A stretch of 34,971 nt of DNA from Flavobacterium sp. (GCA_030145825.1 JAIXHM010000008.1:1-34971), one strand, 5' to 3'. Numbered from the stretch's first letter, positions 1 to 9,449 are shown. The notes: generated by a model from the letters alone, not told the origin. Translations and numbers: made by a program.

Positions 1-72
1 CACTTAGTAGACGAAGAAGGATATTACAAAGAATTATATTTAAAACAATTGACTGAAATAGAAAGTGTATAA
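1..72 (+). CDS. C-terminal end of an upstream CDS (HLVDEEGYYKELYLKQLTEIESV*), likely ABC transporter ATPase/permease
   Basis: Open frame from window start to TAA at 70-72; tail resembles C-termini of exporter-type ABC ATPases. Confidence 0.5.
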   Translation, partial: HLVDEEGYYKELYLKQLTEIESV

Positions 73-140
73 AAAATTGGTTTATAATTTTTTTTTTTAG
101 ATTTTTGAAACACTAAAACCACTAATTGAAAGATTGGATT

Positions 141-506
141 ATGAGAGAAAATGAAATGTTAGAAACAGAAGAAATCTTTTCTAAAGTATTAAGAGCTGGT
201 AGAAGAACATATTTTTTTGATGTAAGATCTACAAAAGCAGATGATTACTACATTACAATTACTGAAAGCAAAAAATTTACTGAAGAAGATGGTTCATACC
301 ACTTTAAAAAACACAAAATTTATTTATACAAAGAAGATTTTGCTGCTTTCCAAGAGATTTTAACTGAAATGACTGATTTTGTAGTTTCTCAAAAAGGAGA
401 AGAAGTAATTTCAGAAAGACATCAAAAAGATTTTAAAAGAGAAAGTTATTCTACTGAAGGTTCTTCAACAGAAAGCTTTACCGATATTAGTTTTGAAGAT
501 ATTTAA
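141..506 (+). CDS. DUF3276 / PUR-alpha-like nucleic-acid-binding protein
   Basis: ORF MRENEMLETEEIFSKVLRAGRRTYFFDVRSTKADDYYITITESKK; the track start at 126 is TTG, the ATG is at 141. Confidence 0.8.
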   Translation: MRENEMLETEEIFSKVLRAGRRTYFFDVRSTKADDYYITITESKKFTEEDGSYHFKKHKIYLYKEDFAAFQEILTEMTDFVVSQKGEEVISERHQKDFKRESYSTEGSSTESFTDISFEDI

Positions 507-522
507 TTGAAACTTAAATATA

Positions 523-552
523 AAAAAGTCCAACAATTGTTGGACTTTTTTA
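523..552. terminator. Bidirectional rho-independent terminator
   Basis: AAAAAAGTCCAACAATTGTTGGACTTTTTT, perfect palindrome with A/T tails between convergent genes. Confidence 0.85.
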
Positions 553-558
553 TTTTAG

Positions 559-583
559 AATCTGAAACAATTTCAGATTGACA
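559..583. repeat. REP-like palindrome copy A: AATCTGAA-ACAAT-TTCAGATT-GACA
   Basis: 8-bp arms, 5-nt loop, GACA trailer; paired with copy B at 28351-28375. Confidence 0.7.
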
Positions 584-600
584 AAATAGTCCTAGATTTT

Positions 601-945
601 TTATGCCATTCTTAAACCATTTTCTACTTTAAAATCAGGCGAAAGTAATACCACATCTTTATCGTCGCCTACAATTCCTAAAACTAGACATTCACTCATA
701 AACTTGCCAATTTGCTTTTTAGGAAAATTTACAACCGCAATTATTTGTTTTCCAATTAACGCTTCCTTTTGATAGCGTTTTGTTATTTGAGCAGATGATT
801 TTTTAATTCCAATTTCAGTTCCAAAATCTATATGTAATTGATAAGCTGGATTTCTTGCTTCTGGAAAATCATTTACTTCCAAAATAGTTCCTACCCTTAT
901 ATCTATTTTTTCAAAATCTTGCCAAGTTATTTCTTCTTTTATCAT
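601..945 (-). CDS. csaA: tRNA-binding-domain protein, CsaA family chaperone
   Basis: MIKEEITWQDFEKIDIRVGTILEVNDFPEARNPAYQLHIDFG... typical CsaA; ATG at 945 preferred over TTG at 963. Confidence 0.88.
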   Translation of the reverse strand: MIKEEITWQDFEKIDIRVGTILEVNDFPEARNPAYQLHIDFGTEIGIKKSSAQITKRYQKEALIGKQIIAVVNFPKKQIGKFMSECLVLGIVGDDKDVVLLSPDFKVENGLRMA

Positions 946-1044
946 GATTCCTTTTTTATTCAAATTTAAGAAAATTCATCGCTTTTGTAACATTCTCTAT
1001 ACAATTTCGTATAACAACTATAACTTCTAATTTCCAAACCAAAA

Positions 1045-1605
1045 ATGGCGCAAACTCCATCAAATATGTTAGCTCTTGGAACAAAAGCTCCTGATTTTAA
1101 TTTACCAGCAACTAATTTTAATGAACATTTTTCATTTAAAAAGATAAAAGGTAACAAAGGAACACTAGTAATCTTTATTTGCAATCATTGTCCGTTTGTG
1201 CTACATGTTATTGAAGAAATTGTAATGATTGCGAACGATTATCGCGTTCAAGGAATTGGTGTAGTTGCAATTTCAAGCAATGATGTGGTGAAGTATCCAC
1301 AAGATGCACCTGATAAAATGGCAGATTTTGCATTGGAACAAAAAATAGATTTCCCTTATTTGTTTGACGAAACGCAAGAAGTTGCCAAAGCTTATGATGC
1401 CGCTTGTACACCGGATTTTTATTTATTTGACAATCAAGATAAACTAGTTTATCGTGGACAATTAGACGATTCTCGTCCAGCAAATGGTATTCCAGTTTCG
1501 GGAAGTGATTTGCGTAATGCAATTGACGCTATTATTTACAATAGAAAGATAAATGATATTCAAAAACCAAGTATTGGTTGTAATATTAAATGGAAGTCTT
1601 CTTAG
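1045..1605 (+). CDS. Thioredoxin family / AhpC-TSA-like redoxin
   Basis: LGTKAPDFNLPATN...LVIFICNHCPFVLHV...DFYLFDNQDKLVYRGQLDDSRP. Confidence 0.85.
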   Translation: MAQTPSNMLALGTKAPDFNLPATNFNEHFSFKKIKGNKGTLVIFICNHCPFVLHVIEEIVMIANDYRVQGIGVVAISSNDVVKYPQDAPDKMADFALEQKIDFPYLFDETQEVAKAYDAACTPDFYLFDNQDKLVYRGQLDDSRPANGIPVSGSDLRNAIDAIIYNRKINDIQKPSIGCNIKWKSS

Positions 1606-1676
1606 AGTTCAGTATCCAGTTTTCAATATCTGGTCGCTGTAGACCATAATAAGCAAAGTTTACATTTAAACTACGA

Positions 1677-2177
1677 TTATTTCCTCTCCAAAACTACTTC
1701 AACTGGACTATTAGTTCTTCTACCGAACATTTTAGCTTTTTCGTTCTCTGAAGAACATAAAACGTAGAGATTGTAAGTTTGCAAAGGAAATATTTGAGGT
1801 TTGTAAATTTGGTTACTATCTTCTATTTTAATGCTAAAACTTTCTATTGGAAAGGTATTACATACCGATAAAAAATATTGATCTTGTGCATAAGGAAAGA
1901 AATAACGTACTTTTTCACCTTCTTTACTTATCAAATAATTTTGAGTAAATAAAAGCGGATCATTAGCGTTATTCCAACTGTATTTATTATTAATATTTAA
2001 AACCTCAACATTATTTTCATCAACAATTGAAATTCTAAGATTTTTAATGTTTTCAATTTTACCGTTTTCATGAACATCTACAACAATATATGAAGTAAAA
2101 TCATACCCACAATGAGGTATTTGGCCTATTGAAAAAATAGAAAAAAGAGGAAAGAGGAAAGAAAATAGATTCTTCAT
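1677..2177 (-). CDS. Hypothetical secreted protein
   Basis: 166-aa ORF with N-terminal signal-like hydrophobic segment (MKNLFSFLFPLFSIFSIGQ). Confidence 0.6.
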   Translation of the reverse strand: MKNLFSFLFPLFSIFSIGQIPHCGYDFTSYIVVDVHENGKIENIKNLRISIVDENNVEVLNINNKYSWNNANDPLLFTQNYLISKEGEKVRYFFPYAQDQYFLSVCNTFPIESFSIKIEDSNQIYKPQIFPLQTYNLYVLCSSENEKAKMFGRRTNSPVEVVLERK

Positions 2178-2223
2178 ATAAAAAATTGACTCGCATTTAT
2201 TGATATACCACGAGTTTTAAAAA

Positions 2224-2535
2224 TTATTTCATCGTTACATAGTTGTAAACTAACTCACGCTCTTCATCAGAAATTTTAGCTTTTTTTTGCATGCGTAACA
2301 TAATGGGTTGCCATTCTTCAACTGTAAAATCTTCAACTGCTGGAAGTTTATGACATCTTCCACATTTTCCTTCATAAATAGATTTCCCTTGAGCTAACTC
2401 GGGAGTTAATTCTACAACCTCTAATACAGCAATAGGTTTTGTTTTTGTTTCCGTTTTAGCAACGGCATTTTTACTAGAAGAACATGATGCTAGTAATGTT
2501 AAAGCTGCAATAATGCTTAATAATTTAGTTCTCAT
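2224..2535 (-). CDS. Cytochrome c-like lipoprotein
   Basis: Lipobox LLASCSSS and haem-binding GKCGRCHKLP (CxxCH). Confidence 0.78.
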   Translation of the reverse strand: MRTKLLSIIAALTLLASCSSSKNAVAKTETKTKPIAVLEVVELTPELAQGKSIYEGKCGRCHKLPAVEDFTVEEWQPIMLRMQKKAKISDEERELVYNYVTMK

Positions 2536-2576
2536 AGTTTATTGATTTGGGTAAAAATAGTTATTTTCAAAACAAA

Positions 2577-2605
2577 AAATCCCAAAATATAAAATTTTGG
2601 GATTT
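2577..2605 (-). terminator. Rho-independent terminator of the PPIase gene
   Basis: AAATCCCAAAAT-ATAAA-ATTTTGGGATTT just past the stop at 2633. Confidence 0.75.
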
Positions 2606-2632
2606 AATTTATTATTTAAAATAGTTTTAAAA

Positions 2633-3565
2633 CTATTTCACGTCCATTAATTCAACATCGAAAACTAAAGTTGCATTTGGAGGAATTACACCACCAGCAC
2701 CTCTACTTCCATACCCTAAATAAGAAGGAATTACAAAACGAGCTTTATCACCTACTTTTAAAAGAGCAATACCTTCATCCCATCCTTCAATTACTTGACC
2801 AACTCCTAAAGTAAAATCAATTGGTTGTTTTCTTTTGTATGATGAATCAAAAACTTGACCGTTTTCTAAAGCTCCTTGATAATGAACTGATACTTTTTTG
2901 CCTTTTTCAGCTTGTTTACCACTTCCTTTTTGAATAATTTGGTAACGTAAACCGCTTTCTGTTTTTTGAAAACCAGCCGCTAATTTTTCTAAAGCTTCTT
3001 CAGCTAATCTTTTTTCTTCAGCTAAACGTTGCTCACGAGAACCTTCAAATTTTCTAAAAGCTTCAATAGCGTTCCAGTTTTTAGCCTCATCTCCTACTCT
3101 AACAATTTCGATAGATTCTATAGCATCTCCTTGAGCGATTGCATCTACAACATCTTGTCCTTCAACAACATGTCCAAAAACAGTATGTTTTCCATCTAAC
3201 CAACCTGTTTCAACATGAGTAATAAAAAATTGAGAACCATTAGTTCCTGGTCCAGCATTTGCCATAGATAAAACTCCTGGTCCATCATGTCTTAATTCTG
3301 GATGAAACTCATCATCAAAGTTGTAACCAGGTCCACCTGTTCCTTGCCCTTGAGGACAACCTCCTTGAATCATAAAATCAGGAATAACACGGTGAAATTT
3401 TAATCCATCATAGTAAGGTTTTCCCATTGGACGAGCCGAATTCTCTAATTGTCCTTCTGCTAAACCAACAAAGTTACCAACAGTTCCTGGTGTTTTATCG
3501 TGAGTTAATTTTACCAAAATACTACCTTTTGGTGTATTAAATTTTGCGTAAATTCCGTCTTGCAT
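2633..3565 (-). CDS. Dual-domain peptidyl-prolyl isomerase (cyclophilin + FKBP)
   Basis: Cyclophilin core [13 protein letters not shown]...[21 protein letters not shown] core [21 protein letters not shown]...[31 protein letters not shown] at 3565. Confidence 0.93.
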   Translation of the reverse strand: MQDGIYAKFNTPKGSILVKLTHDKTPGTVGNFVGLAEGQLENSARPMGKPYYDGLKFHRVIPDFMIQGGCPQGQGTGGPGYNFDDEFHPELRHDGPGVLSMANAGPGTNGSQFFITHVETGWLDGKHTVFGHVVEGQDVVDAIAQGDAIESIEIVRVGDEAKNWNAIEAFRKFEGSREQRLAEEKRLAEEALEKLAAGFQKTESGLRYQIIQKGSGKQAEKGKKVSVHYQGALENGQVFDSSYKRKQPIDFTLGVGQVIEGWDEGIALLKVGDKARFVIPSYLGYGSRGAGGVIPPNATLVFDVELMDVK

Positions 3566-3633
3566 CGTTTTAATAATTAAATTTGAATGCAAAATTACGA
3601 TTTTCTATTCAAAATAGAACATATTAAAATATA

Positions 3634-4431
3634 ATGGATAACGAAAAGTATTTTGAAATCAACAAACAAACCTGGAATAATAAAGTTCCCATTCATCTAG
3701 ATTCTGAATTTTACGATCAAAAAAGTTTTCTAGAAGGTAAAAATTCTCTTCCTGAAGTTGATATTGCATTATTAGGAAATATCCAAAATAAATCCATTTT
3801 GCATTTGCAATGTCATTTTGGTCAAGATTCTATTTCTATGGCGCGAATGGGCGCAAAAGTAACCGGTATCGATTTATCGGATAAAGCAATAGAGGAAGCT
3901 CAAAAAATAAATTCAGCACTGAATCTTGATGTAAAATTTATTTGCTGTAATGTTTATGATACATTAAAAAACATTGATGAAAAATTTGACATCGTTTATA
4001 CAAGTTATGGTGTTATTGGTTGGTTACCCGATTTAGATAATTGGGCAAAAATTATTTCTCAAAGTTTAAAGCCCGGCGGAAAACTAATTTTTGTTGAGTT
4101 CCACCCTTTTGTTTGGATGTTTGATGATAATTTTAAAGAAATAAAATATCATTATCATAATGAAAGACCCATTATAGAAGAATATTCAGGAACATATGCC
4201 AACAAAGAAGCCGATATAAAAGCAGATTATGTGGGTTGGAATCATTCTTTATCAGAAATATTTACAAGTTTAATCAAACACGGACTTGAAATTCAACATT
4301 TCGAAGAATACGATTATTCTCCATACAACTGTTTCAACGAAACAATAGAATTTGAAAAAGGAAAATATAGAATCAAGCATTTGGACAATAAAATCCCTAT
4401 GCTTTTCAGTTTAATTGCAAATAAAAAATAA
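3634..4431 (+). CDS. Class I SAM-dependent methyltransferase
   Basis: Motif I ILHLQCHFGQDSISMARMGAKVTGIDLSDKAIEEAQ; LKPGGKLIFVEFHP. Confidence 0.88.
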   Translation: MDNEKYFEINKQTWNNKVPIHLDSEFYDQKSFLEGKNSLPEVDIALLGNIQNKSILHLQCHFGQDSISMARMGAKVTGIDLSDKAIEEAQKINSALNLDVKFICCNVYDTLKNIDEKFDIVYTSYGVIGWLPDLDNWAKIISQSLKPGGKLIFVEFHPFVWMFDDNFKEIKYHYHNERPIIEEYSGTYANKEADIKADYVGWNHSLSEIFTSLIKHGLEIQHFEEYDYSPYNCFNETIEFEKGKYRIKHLDNKIPMLFSLIANKK

Positions 4432-4434
4432 TCT

Positions 4435-5154
4435 ATGGAAAATTTAAAAGGAAAAAAAGCACTAATTACAGGCGGAAACAAAGGACTAGGAAAAGCTACT
4501 GCCATTGCACTTGCAAAAGAAGGAGTAGATGTGGCTATTACTGGTAGAAATGAAGAACAATTAGTTGCAACTGTTAATGAATTAAAAAGTTTAGGTATAA
4601 ATGCTACTTACGCAGTTTTTAATGTTGGAAATTATGATGAAGTAAAAAGAGGAATTCAATCTATTTTTGAAGATTTTGGAACTATTGATATTTTAATAAA
4701 TAATGCTGGTATAGCGGCTTTTGGATCATTTAATGATATGGAAGTTGATACTTGGTCAAATATTATACAAACAAACGTTATGGGAATGTATTACGTTACA
4801 AAAGAAATACTTCCGCATTTAATAGCTAAAAATCAAGGAGACATAATTAATGTATCTTCTACTGCAGGATTAACAGGAAATGCAAATACTTCGGCATATT
4901 CTGCTTCAAAATTTGCTGTAATTGGATTATCAGAAGCATTAATGAAAGAAGTACGTAAAAATAATATACGTGTTTGTACCTTAACTCCAAGTACAATTGC
5001 TTCAGATATGTCTATTTCATTAGGAATTGCTAAAAAAGAAGATGTAGAAACTGTTTTACAACCCGAAGACTTTGCTGAACTTATTGTTGCTGGTTTAAAA
5101 TTACCAAGAAGAGCCATGTTAAAAGGCGCTTCATTATGGTCTACAAATCCATAA
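4435..5154 (+). CDS. SDR-family oxidoreductase (3-ketoacyl-ACP reductase-like)
   Basis: TGGNKGLGKATA, NNAG, S...YSASKFA motifs; starts 3 bp after the methyltransferase stop. Confidence 0.9.
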   Translation: MENLKGKKALITGGNKGLGKATAIALAKEGVDVAITGRNEEQLVATVNELKSLGINATYAVFNVGNYDEVKRGIQSIFEDFGTIDILINNAGIAAFGSFNDMEVDTWSNIIQTNVMGMYYVTKEILPHLIAKNQGDIINVSSTAGLTGNANTSAYSASKFAVIGLSEALMKEVRKNNIRVCTLTPSTIASDMSISLGIAKKEDVETVLQPEDFAELIVAGLKLPRRAMLKGASLWSTNP

Positions 5155-5172
5155 TTTTAAAATATCCTTATC

Positions 5173-5216
5173 AAATCCATAAGTCAGTACACTTTCTTTC
5201 TTATGGATTTTTTTAT
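5173..5216 (+). terminator. Stem-loop terminator with long loop
   Basis: AAATCCATAA-N18-TTATGGATTT followed by T run. Confidence 0.6.
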
Positions 5217-5248
5217 TATTTTTATTTCGACCAAAACAAATAATTTAA

Positions 5249-5383
5249 AGAAGATTTGCTTCTGAAGGTCACGGAGCCATTAAAAATCAAACTCATCCTT
5301 TTTTTGGCAAAATGAGTTATAACGAATGGGATAAATTACATTATATGCATTTAGATTATCATTTAAAACAGTTTAATGTTTAA
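5249..5383 (+). pseudogene. Decayed C-terminal fragment of a DUF1569 (DinB-like) paralogue
   Basis: Open frame RRFASEGHGAIKNQTHPFFGKMSYNEWDKLHYMHLDYHLKQFNV* without start codon; parallels GKHAIMKMHHPFWGKMTYHDWDKFVWDYMDNHLKRFGV of the intact ORF downstream. Confidence 0.8.
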
Positions 5384-5567
5384 TCCATTAATAAACAATA
5401 ATTTACATAACATCATCTGAATTTAATGACATTCATCGATTTTTTATAGTTAATTAACTAATATTCAATACTTTCATTTTCCAATTTTTCAAAAAAAATA
5501 GAATTCCAAATTGTATATCATAAAATATTTTGATTGTATAAATATTGTTTGACTAAAAAAATGACTT

Positions 5568-6014
5568 ATGAAAAGTATTTACAATTCTTATGATACTCGT
5601 GAATTAATTGAAAGAATTGATTTGCTTGAGGAAAATTCTAAAACTTTAGATGGAAATTTAACAGCTGAAATGCTTTACAGACAAATGCTTATCGAACTAG
5701 ATATTGCTTTTGGTAAACAAGACATTAAAGTAAGTGGATTTAAAAAATCGCTAAGTGTATTTTTCAAAAATTATTTCATAAAAAATGCACTTACTCAAGA
5801 AAGTCATGATTATTATTACAGAAAATCGCCAAAGGAATTAAATACTTTAGAATTAAAACTAGAACTCATTCAAAAAATAAATCGCATTGGGAATCAAGGA
5901 AAACATGCAATAATGAAAATGCATCATCCTTTTTGGGGTAAAATGACCTATCACGACTGGGATAAATTTGTTTGGGATTACATGGATAATCATTTAAAGC
6001 GATTTGGAGTATAA
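5568..6014 (+). CDS. DUF1569 family (DinB-like fold) protein
   Basis: 148-aa ORF with C-terminal HPFWGKMTYHDWDKF...HLKRFGV. Confidence 0.75.
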   Translation: MKSIYNSYDTRELIERIDLLEENSKTLDGNLTAEMLYRQMLIELDIAFGKQDIKVSGFKKSLSVFFKNYFIKNALTQESHDYYYRKSPKELNTLELKLELIQKINRIGNQGKHAIMKMHHPFWGKMTYHDWDKFVWDYMDNHLKRFGV

Positions 6015-6061
6015 ACATATTAAATCAATTATTATAAATTTGCATCGAAAACATTTTTAGG

Positions 6062-6739
6062 ATGCGAATTGATATCATTACCGTTTTACCCGATTTATTA
6101 AGAAGTCCATTTGAAGGTTCGATTATGAAAAGAGCCATACAAAAAGGATTAGTGGAAGTACATTTTCACAATTTAAGAGATTACAGCACTAATAAACACA
6201 AAAATGTTGATGATTATCAATTTGGTGGTGGTGCTGGAATGGTGATGATGATAAAACCTATTGATTTATGCATTTCTAAATTGAAAAGTGAGCGTAAATA
6301 CGACGAGGTTATTTACATGACACCTGACGGCAAAACTTTAAACCAAAAAATGGCAAACTCTATGTCAATGCTTGAGAATATTATAATCTTGTGCGGACAT
6401 TATAAAGGAGTCGATCAACGCGTTCGTGACATGCACATTACTAAAGAAATTTCAATTGGTGATTATGTTTTAAGTGGAGGTGAAATTGGTGCTATTGTTT
6501 TTTGCGATGCTTTAATTCGATTAATTCCCGGAGTATTAAGTGATGAAACTTCTGCTTTAACAGATAGTTTTCAAGATAATTTACTATCACATCCTATTTA
6601 TACAAGACCTGCAGAATACAAAGGTTTAAAAGTACCTGATATTTTATTAAGTGGCAATTTTCCTGAAATTGAAAAATGGCGCGAACAAAAAGCTTATGAA
6701 CATACAAAAGAAAGAAGACCTGATTTATTAGAAGATTAA
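6062..6739 (+). CDS. trmD: tRNA (guanosine(37)-N1)-methyltransferase TrmD
   Basis: [25 protein letters not shown]...[11 protein letters not shown]...[13 protein letters not shown]...[11 protein letters not shown]. Confidence 0.96.
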   Translation: MRIDIITVLPDLLRSPFEGSIMKRAIQKGLVEVHFHNLRDYSTNKHKNVDDYQFGGGAGMVMMIKPIDLCISKLKSERKYDEVIYMTPDGKTLNQKMANSMSMLENIIILCGHYKGVDQRVRDMHITKEISIGDYVLSGGEIGAIVFCDALIRLIPGVLSDETSALTDSFQDNLLSHPIYTRPAEYKGLKVPDILLSGNFPEIEKWREQKAYEHTKERRPDLLED

Positions 6740-6780
6740 TTCTGTAAATATAACATCAAGATCTCTTTCTTTTATCTTGC

Positions 6781-8724
6781 TTAAAATGAAAGTTTTACAA
6801 CTCTAGTATAATCTTTAGAAAATTTTCTTTTACCTGTTCCATTACATAATTTACAAATACTTTTTGTATATCCATCGCTAACTTTTTGTTTAGAAACCCA
6901 AGTCGCTTTATAATCTACAGTTTGGCCTTTAGACAAATATTTTAAGCCATCTTTATAAAATATTACTGGACTAATATAAGACGAATGGTTGTAAGTATTT
7001 TTAACATCTATAATTTTAAATTTTTCTGTTAAAACCTCAGGGTTACAATTAACCTCAACTTCTTTTTTACCCATTACCTTACAGTAAACTTCTGAAAAAT
7101 CTCTTGTTATGGTAGCATAAACATTTTTTTCATCAGTTTCAATTTTAAAACTTCTATCCTTCTCATTAACTGAATGTACAATCATCTCTCTTTTTAAAGT
7201 TTTTACATATACTTTATCACCAGGTTTTAGATAGTTTAAAGAAGTTGTTTCTGCAATTTGACCTAAATATTTATATTCAAATGGAACTTCTTTATTTACA
7301 AAATTAATTCCTTCCAGCGGCATTTTTTCCCATATTTCATTATCCTCTTTTTGAATTACATTATTTAGTCTTCTACCTTTTATTAATTCTCCATTTTCAA
7401 AAATTCCTATTTGAGCATCAATTTTCATATCTAAGGGACTATATCTATCATCAGATGTGGATGAATCAATAAAGTGTTTATTTTGAAACAAATGTGTTAT
7501 TTTACAACGATAACCTAATCCATTTAACTTCCCGTTTTTAAATTGTCCTACCTTTAAATACCTAACCTGTCCAGGGAATAGGCTATCAACAGCTTTCATT
7601 GAAATACCATAACCCGAATAACTTGGTGAAATTCCGCTGTCTACATTTGCAATACAATAAGGATTAACACCATCACTCAATACCATATAATTATTTTTTA
7701 AATATTTATAGGCATCTAGCTTGGGTGCTCGCATTTTAACTATCGTTTTATAAGATTGTCCAAGCTTATTTATTAAATCATCAATATTAGGTTTATCCGT
7801 TAAATTTGCAGGCACAGTCATTTCAATTTTACCATTGATAATTAGAGCCCAATAAGCTTTTTGGGTAGTATTGTCTTCCATAAAAACAACCGAACCATTA
7901 CCTAATTCTTTTATTGTAGGCAAGAAAAAACCAGTAAAAGTAATATTTTCAATAGAATAATAACTACCCGCTGCCGTATAACCAAAATATGAATCATTGT
8001 TTTTCAATGTTTGTAAAAATGGCTGTATTGCATCTGGTGAAGGCAATCTACCTGCTCCATAATTTGTATAATAAACAGGTAATCCATTAAAATTCTCTTT
8101 TTTTCCTTCATCTCCATGTTGTTTGTCGCTCGAAAAGCGTCTTACCAAACTCCCTTCTTTATCATATTCTTCATAAACTTGAACATATTTGTTAAGAGGA
8201 TCTTTAGTTATTTTCTGATATAATTTACCATTAGGATGAAATAGGCTACTTTCAACATCAACACTTTTTAAATTGTTTCCAGGATCTTTTATAAATATTT
8301 GTCCGTTTTTATGATAAATTGGTCCATCTGGCTCAACATAATAATATGCATTATTTGAACCGCTTTGCCATTTTACTCTTTTTATTATTTTGCCTTTACA
8401 ATAAACATCATAACCTAAATTAAACGAAATCTTATTATAACTTTTATTAAAGTCACAGTTTTGCCCATCGCATTTTGCACCATTAATTTTAGGCTTGTCC
8501 TTAAAGACATTATAATTGGGTTGATAACCTACTTGGAGTTCTCTACTATTAATGATAAGATTATCAATGTTTTTAGCATTATCTCCATTATCATATCTAT
8601 TAACAGTCAAAAAACTATAGTTTCCTTCTTGAGCTTGAAATTGAATCGTAAAAAGTGCAAATAAACTTAGACCCAATTTGTTTCTGAATAATATTTTTAT
8701 TAATTCTATTTTCATTGAAAGCAT
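6781..8724 (-). CDS. Large hypothetical secreted protein with C-terminal CxxCxGTG motif
   Basis: ~650-aa ORF; signal-like N-terminus; C-terminus CKLCNGTGKRKFSKDYTRVVKLSF; ATG at 8724 preferred over TTG at 8742. Confidence 0.6.
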   Translation of the reverse strand: MLSMKIELIKILFRNKLGLSLFALFTIQFQAQEGNYSFLTVNRYDNGDNAKNIDNLIINSRELQVGYQPNYNVFKDKPKINGAKCDGQNCDFNKSYNKISFNLGYDVYCKGKIIKRVKWQSGSNNAYYYVEPDGPIYHKNGQIFIKDPGNNLKSVDVESSLFHPNGKLYQKITKDPLNKYVQVYEEYDKEGSLVRRFSSDKQHGDEGKKENFNGLPVYYTNYGAGRLPSPDAIQPFLQTLKNNDSYFGYTAAGSYYSIENITFTGFFLPTIKELGNGSVVFMEDNTTQKAYWALIINGKIEMTVPANLTDKPNIDDLINKLGQSYKTIVKMRAPKLDAYKYLKNNYMVLSDGVNPYCIANVDSGISPSYSGYGISMKAVDSLFPGQVRYLKVGQFKNGKLNGLGYRCKITHLFQNKHFIDSSTSDDRYSPLDMKIDAQIGIFENGELIKGRRLNNVIQKEDNEIWEKMPLEGINFVNKEVPFEYKYLGQIAETTSLNYLKPGDKVYVKTLKREMIVHSVNEKDRSFKIETDEKNVYATITRDFSEVYCKVMGKKEVEVNCNPEVLTEKFKIIDVKNTYNHSSYISPVIFYKDGLKYLSKGQTVDYKATWVSKQKVSDGYTKSICKLCNGTGKRKFSKDYTRVVKLSF

Positions 8725-8838
8725 TTTAAATAATACATTCAAAACTAAGTATAGTAAAAAAAGTAGTCAATAAGGCAAATGCCCTATATTCAAATCAAAA
8801 AAAATCATACATTTATGTGTTACTAATATTTTTTTTAT

Positions 8839-8846
8839 TAATTTTG
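8839..8846 (+). promoter_or_regulatory. Bacteroidetes -7 element TAATTTTG upstream of rplS
   Basis: Matches TAnnTTTG; no clear -33 TTG at ideal spacing. Confidence 0.45.
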
Positions 8847-8854
8847 CACCCACA

Positions 8855-8901
8855 TTTGGATCAACCTCTGGCGAAAGACGTGTATGTTGTTCTGATTCAA
8901 A
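8855..8901 (+). ncRNA. Candidate L19 ribosomal-protein leader
   Basis: TTTGGATCA (8855-8863) pairs with TGATTCAAA (8893-8901), 9 bp with one G-U, enclosing a CTGGCGAAAGACG-type interior between promoter and rplS ATG. Confidence 0.6.
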
Positions 8902-8919
8902 CGTTTATTTTTAAAAACA

Positions 8920-9270
8920 ATGGCTAATTTAGTAGATTTCGTACAAAACGAATTTGTAGCAAAAAAAGATTTCCCTGAATTCAACTCAGGAGACACAATT
9001 ACTGTGTATTATGAAATTAAAGAGGGTGAAAAAACTAGAACTCAGTTCTTTAAAGGAGTTGTAATCCAAAAAAGAGGCGCTGGTTTAACTGAAACTTTCA
9101 CAATTCGTAAAATGTCTGGTTCTGTAGGTGTAGAGCGTATCTTCCCTGTAAACATGCCAGCTTTACAAAAAATCGAAGTTAACCAAAGAGGTAAAGTTCG
9201 TAGAGCTCGTATCTTCTACTTCAGAGAACTTACTGGTAAAAAAGCAAAAATTAAAGAAAGAAGAAGATAA
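8920..9270 (+). CDS. rplS: 50S ribosomal protein L19
   Basis: FVQNEFVAKKDFPEFNSGDTITVYYEIKEGEKTRTQFFKGVVIQKRGAGLTETFTIRKMSGSVGVERIFP. Confidence 0.97.
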   Translation: MANLVDFVQNEFVAKKDFPEFNSGDTITVYYEIKEGEKTRTQFFKGVVIQKRGAGLTETFTIRKMSGSVGVERIFPVNMPALQKIEVNQRGKVRRARIFYFRELTGKKAKIKERRR

Positions 9271-9291
9271 TCTTCCCTTTAAGAAACTAAT

Positions 9292-9323
9292 AAAAAAACC
9301 GCAACGCTATTGCGGTTTTTTTA
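9292..9323 (+). terminator. Rho-independent terminator after rplS
   Basis: AAAAAACCGCAA-CGCTA-TTGCGGTTTTTT. Confidence 0.88.
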
Positions 9324-9441
9324 TTTTAATAATTTTACACAATATAAATTATCAATTTCATAATATTTTAATCCTAAAATATTAAATCCCTAATTCAATC
9401 GTTTTCGCTCTTAACTGGTTTATATTTAGGCTCATTTTTCT

Positions 9442-9449
9442 TATATTTG
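9442..9449 (+). promoter_or_regulatory. Candidate -7 element TATATTTG for icd
   Basis: TAnnTTTG 50 bp upstream of ATG. Confidence 0.4.

Noticed and set aside
966-1522. Minus-strand ORFs 966-1184 and 1208-1522
   Set aside because: Antisense to the clearly coding redoxin gene; compositions not protein-like
1621-1655. GGTC-GCTGTA-GACC hairpin after the redoxin gene
   Set aside because: 4-bp stem without T tract; too weak to call as a terminator or RNA
8461-8664. Plus-strand 67-aa hydrophobic ORF
   Set aside because: Antisense to the signal-peptide end of the 6781-8724 gene; hydrophobicity follows from AT-rich complement
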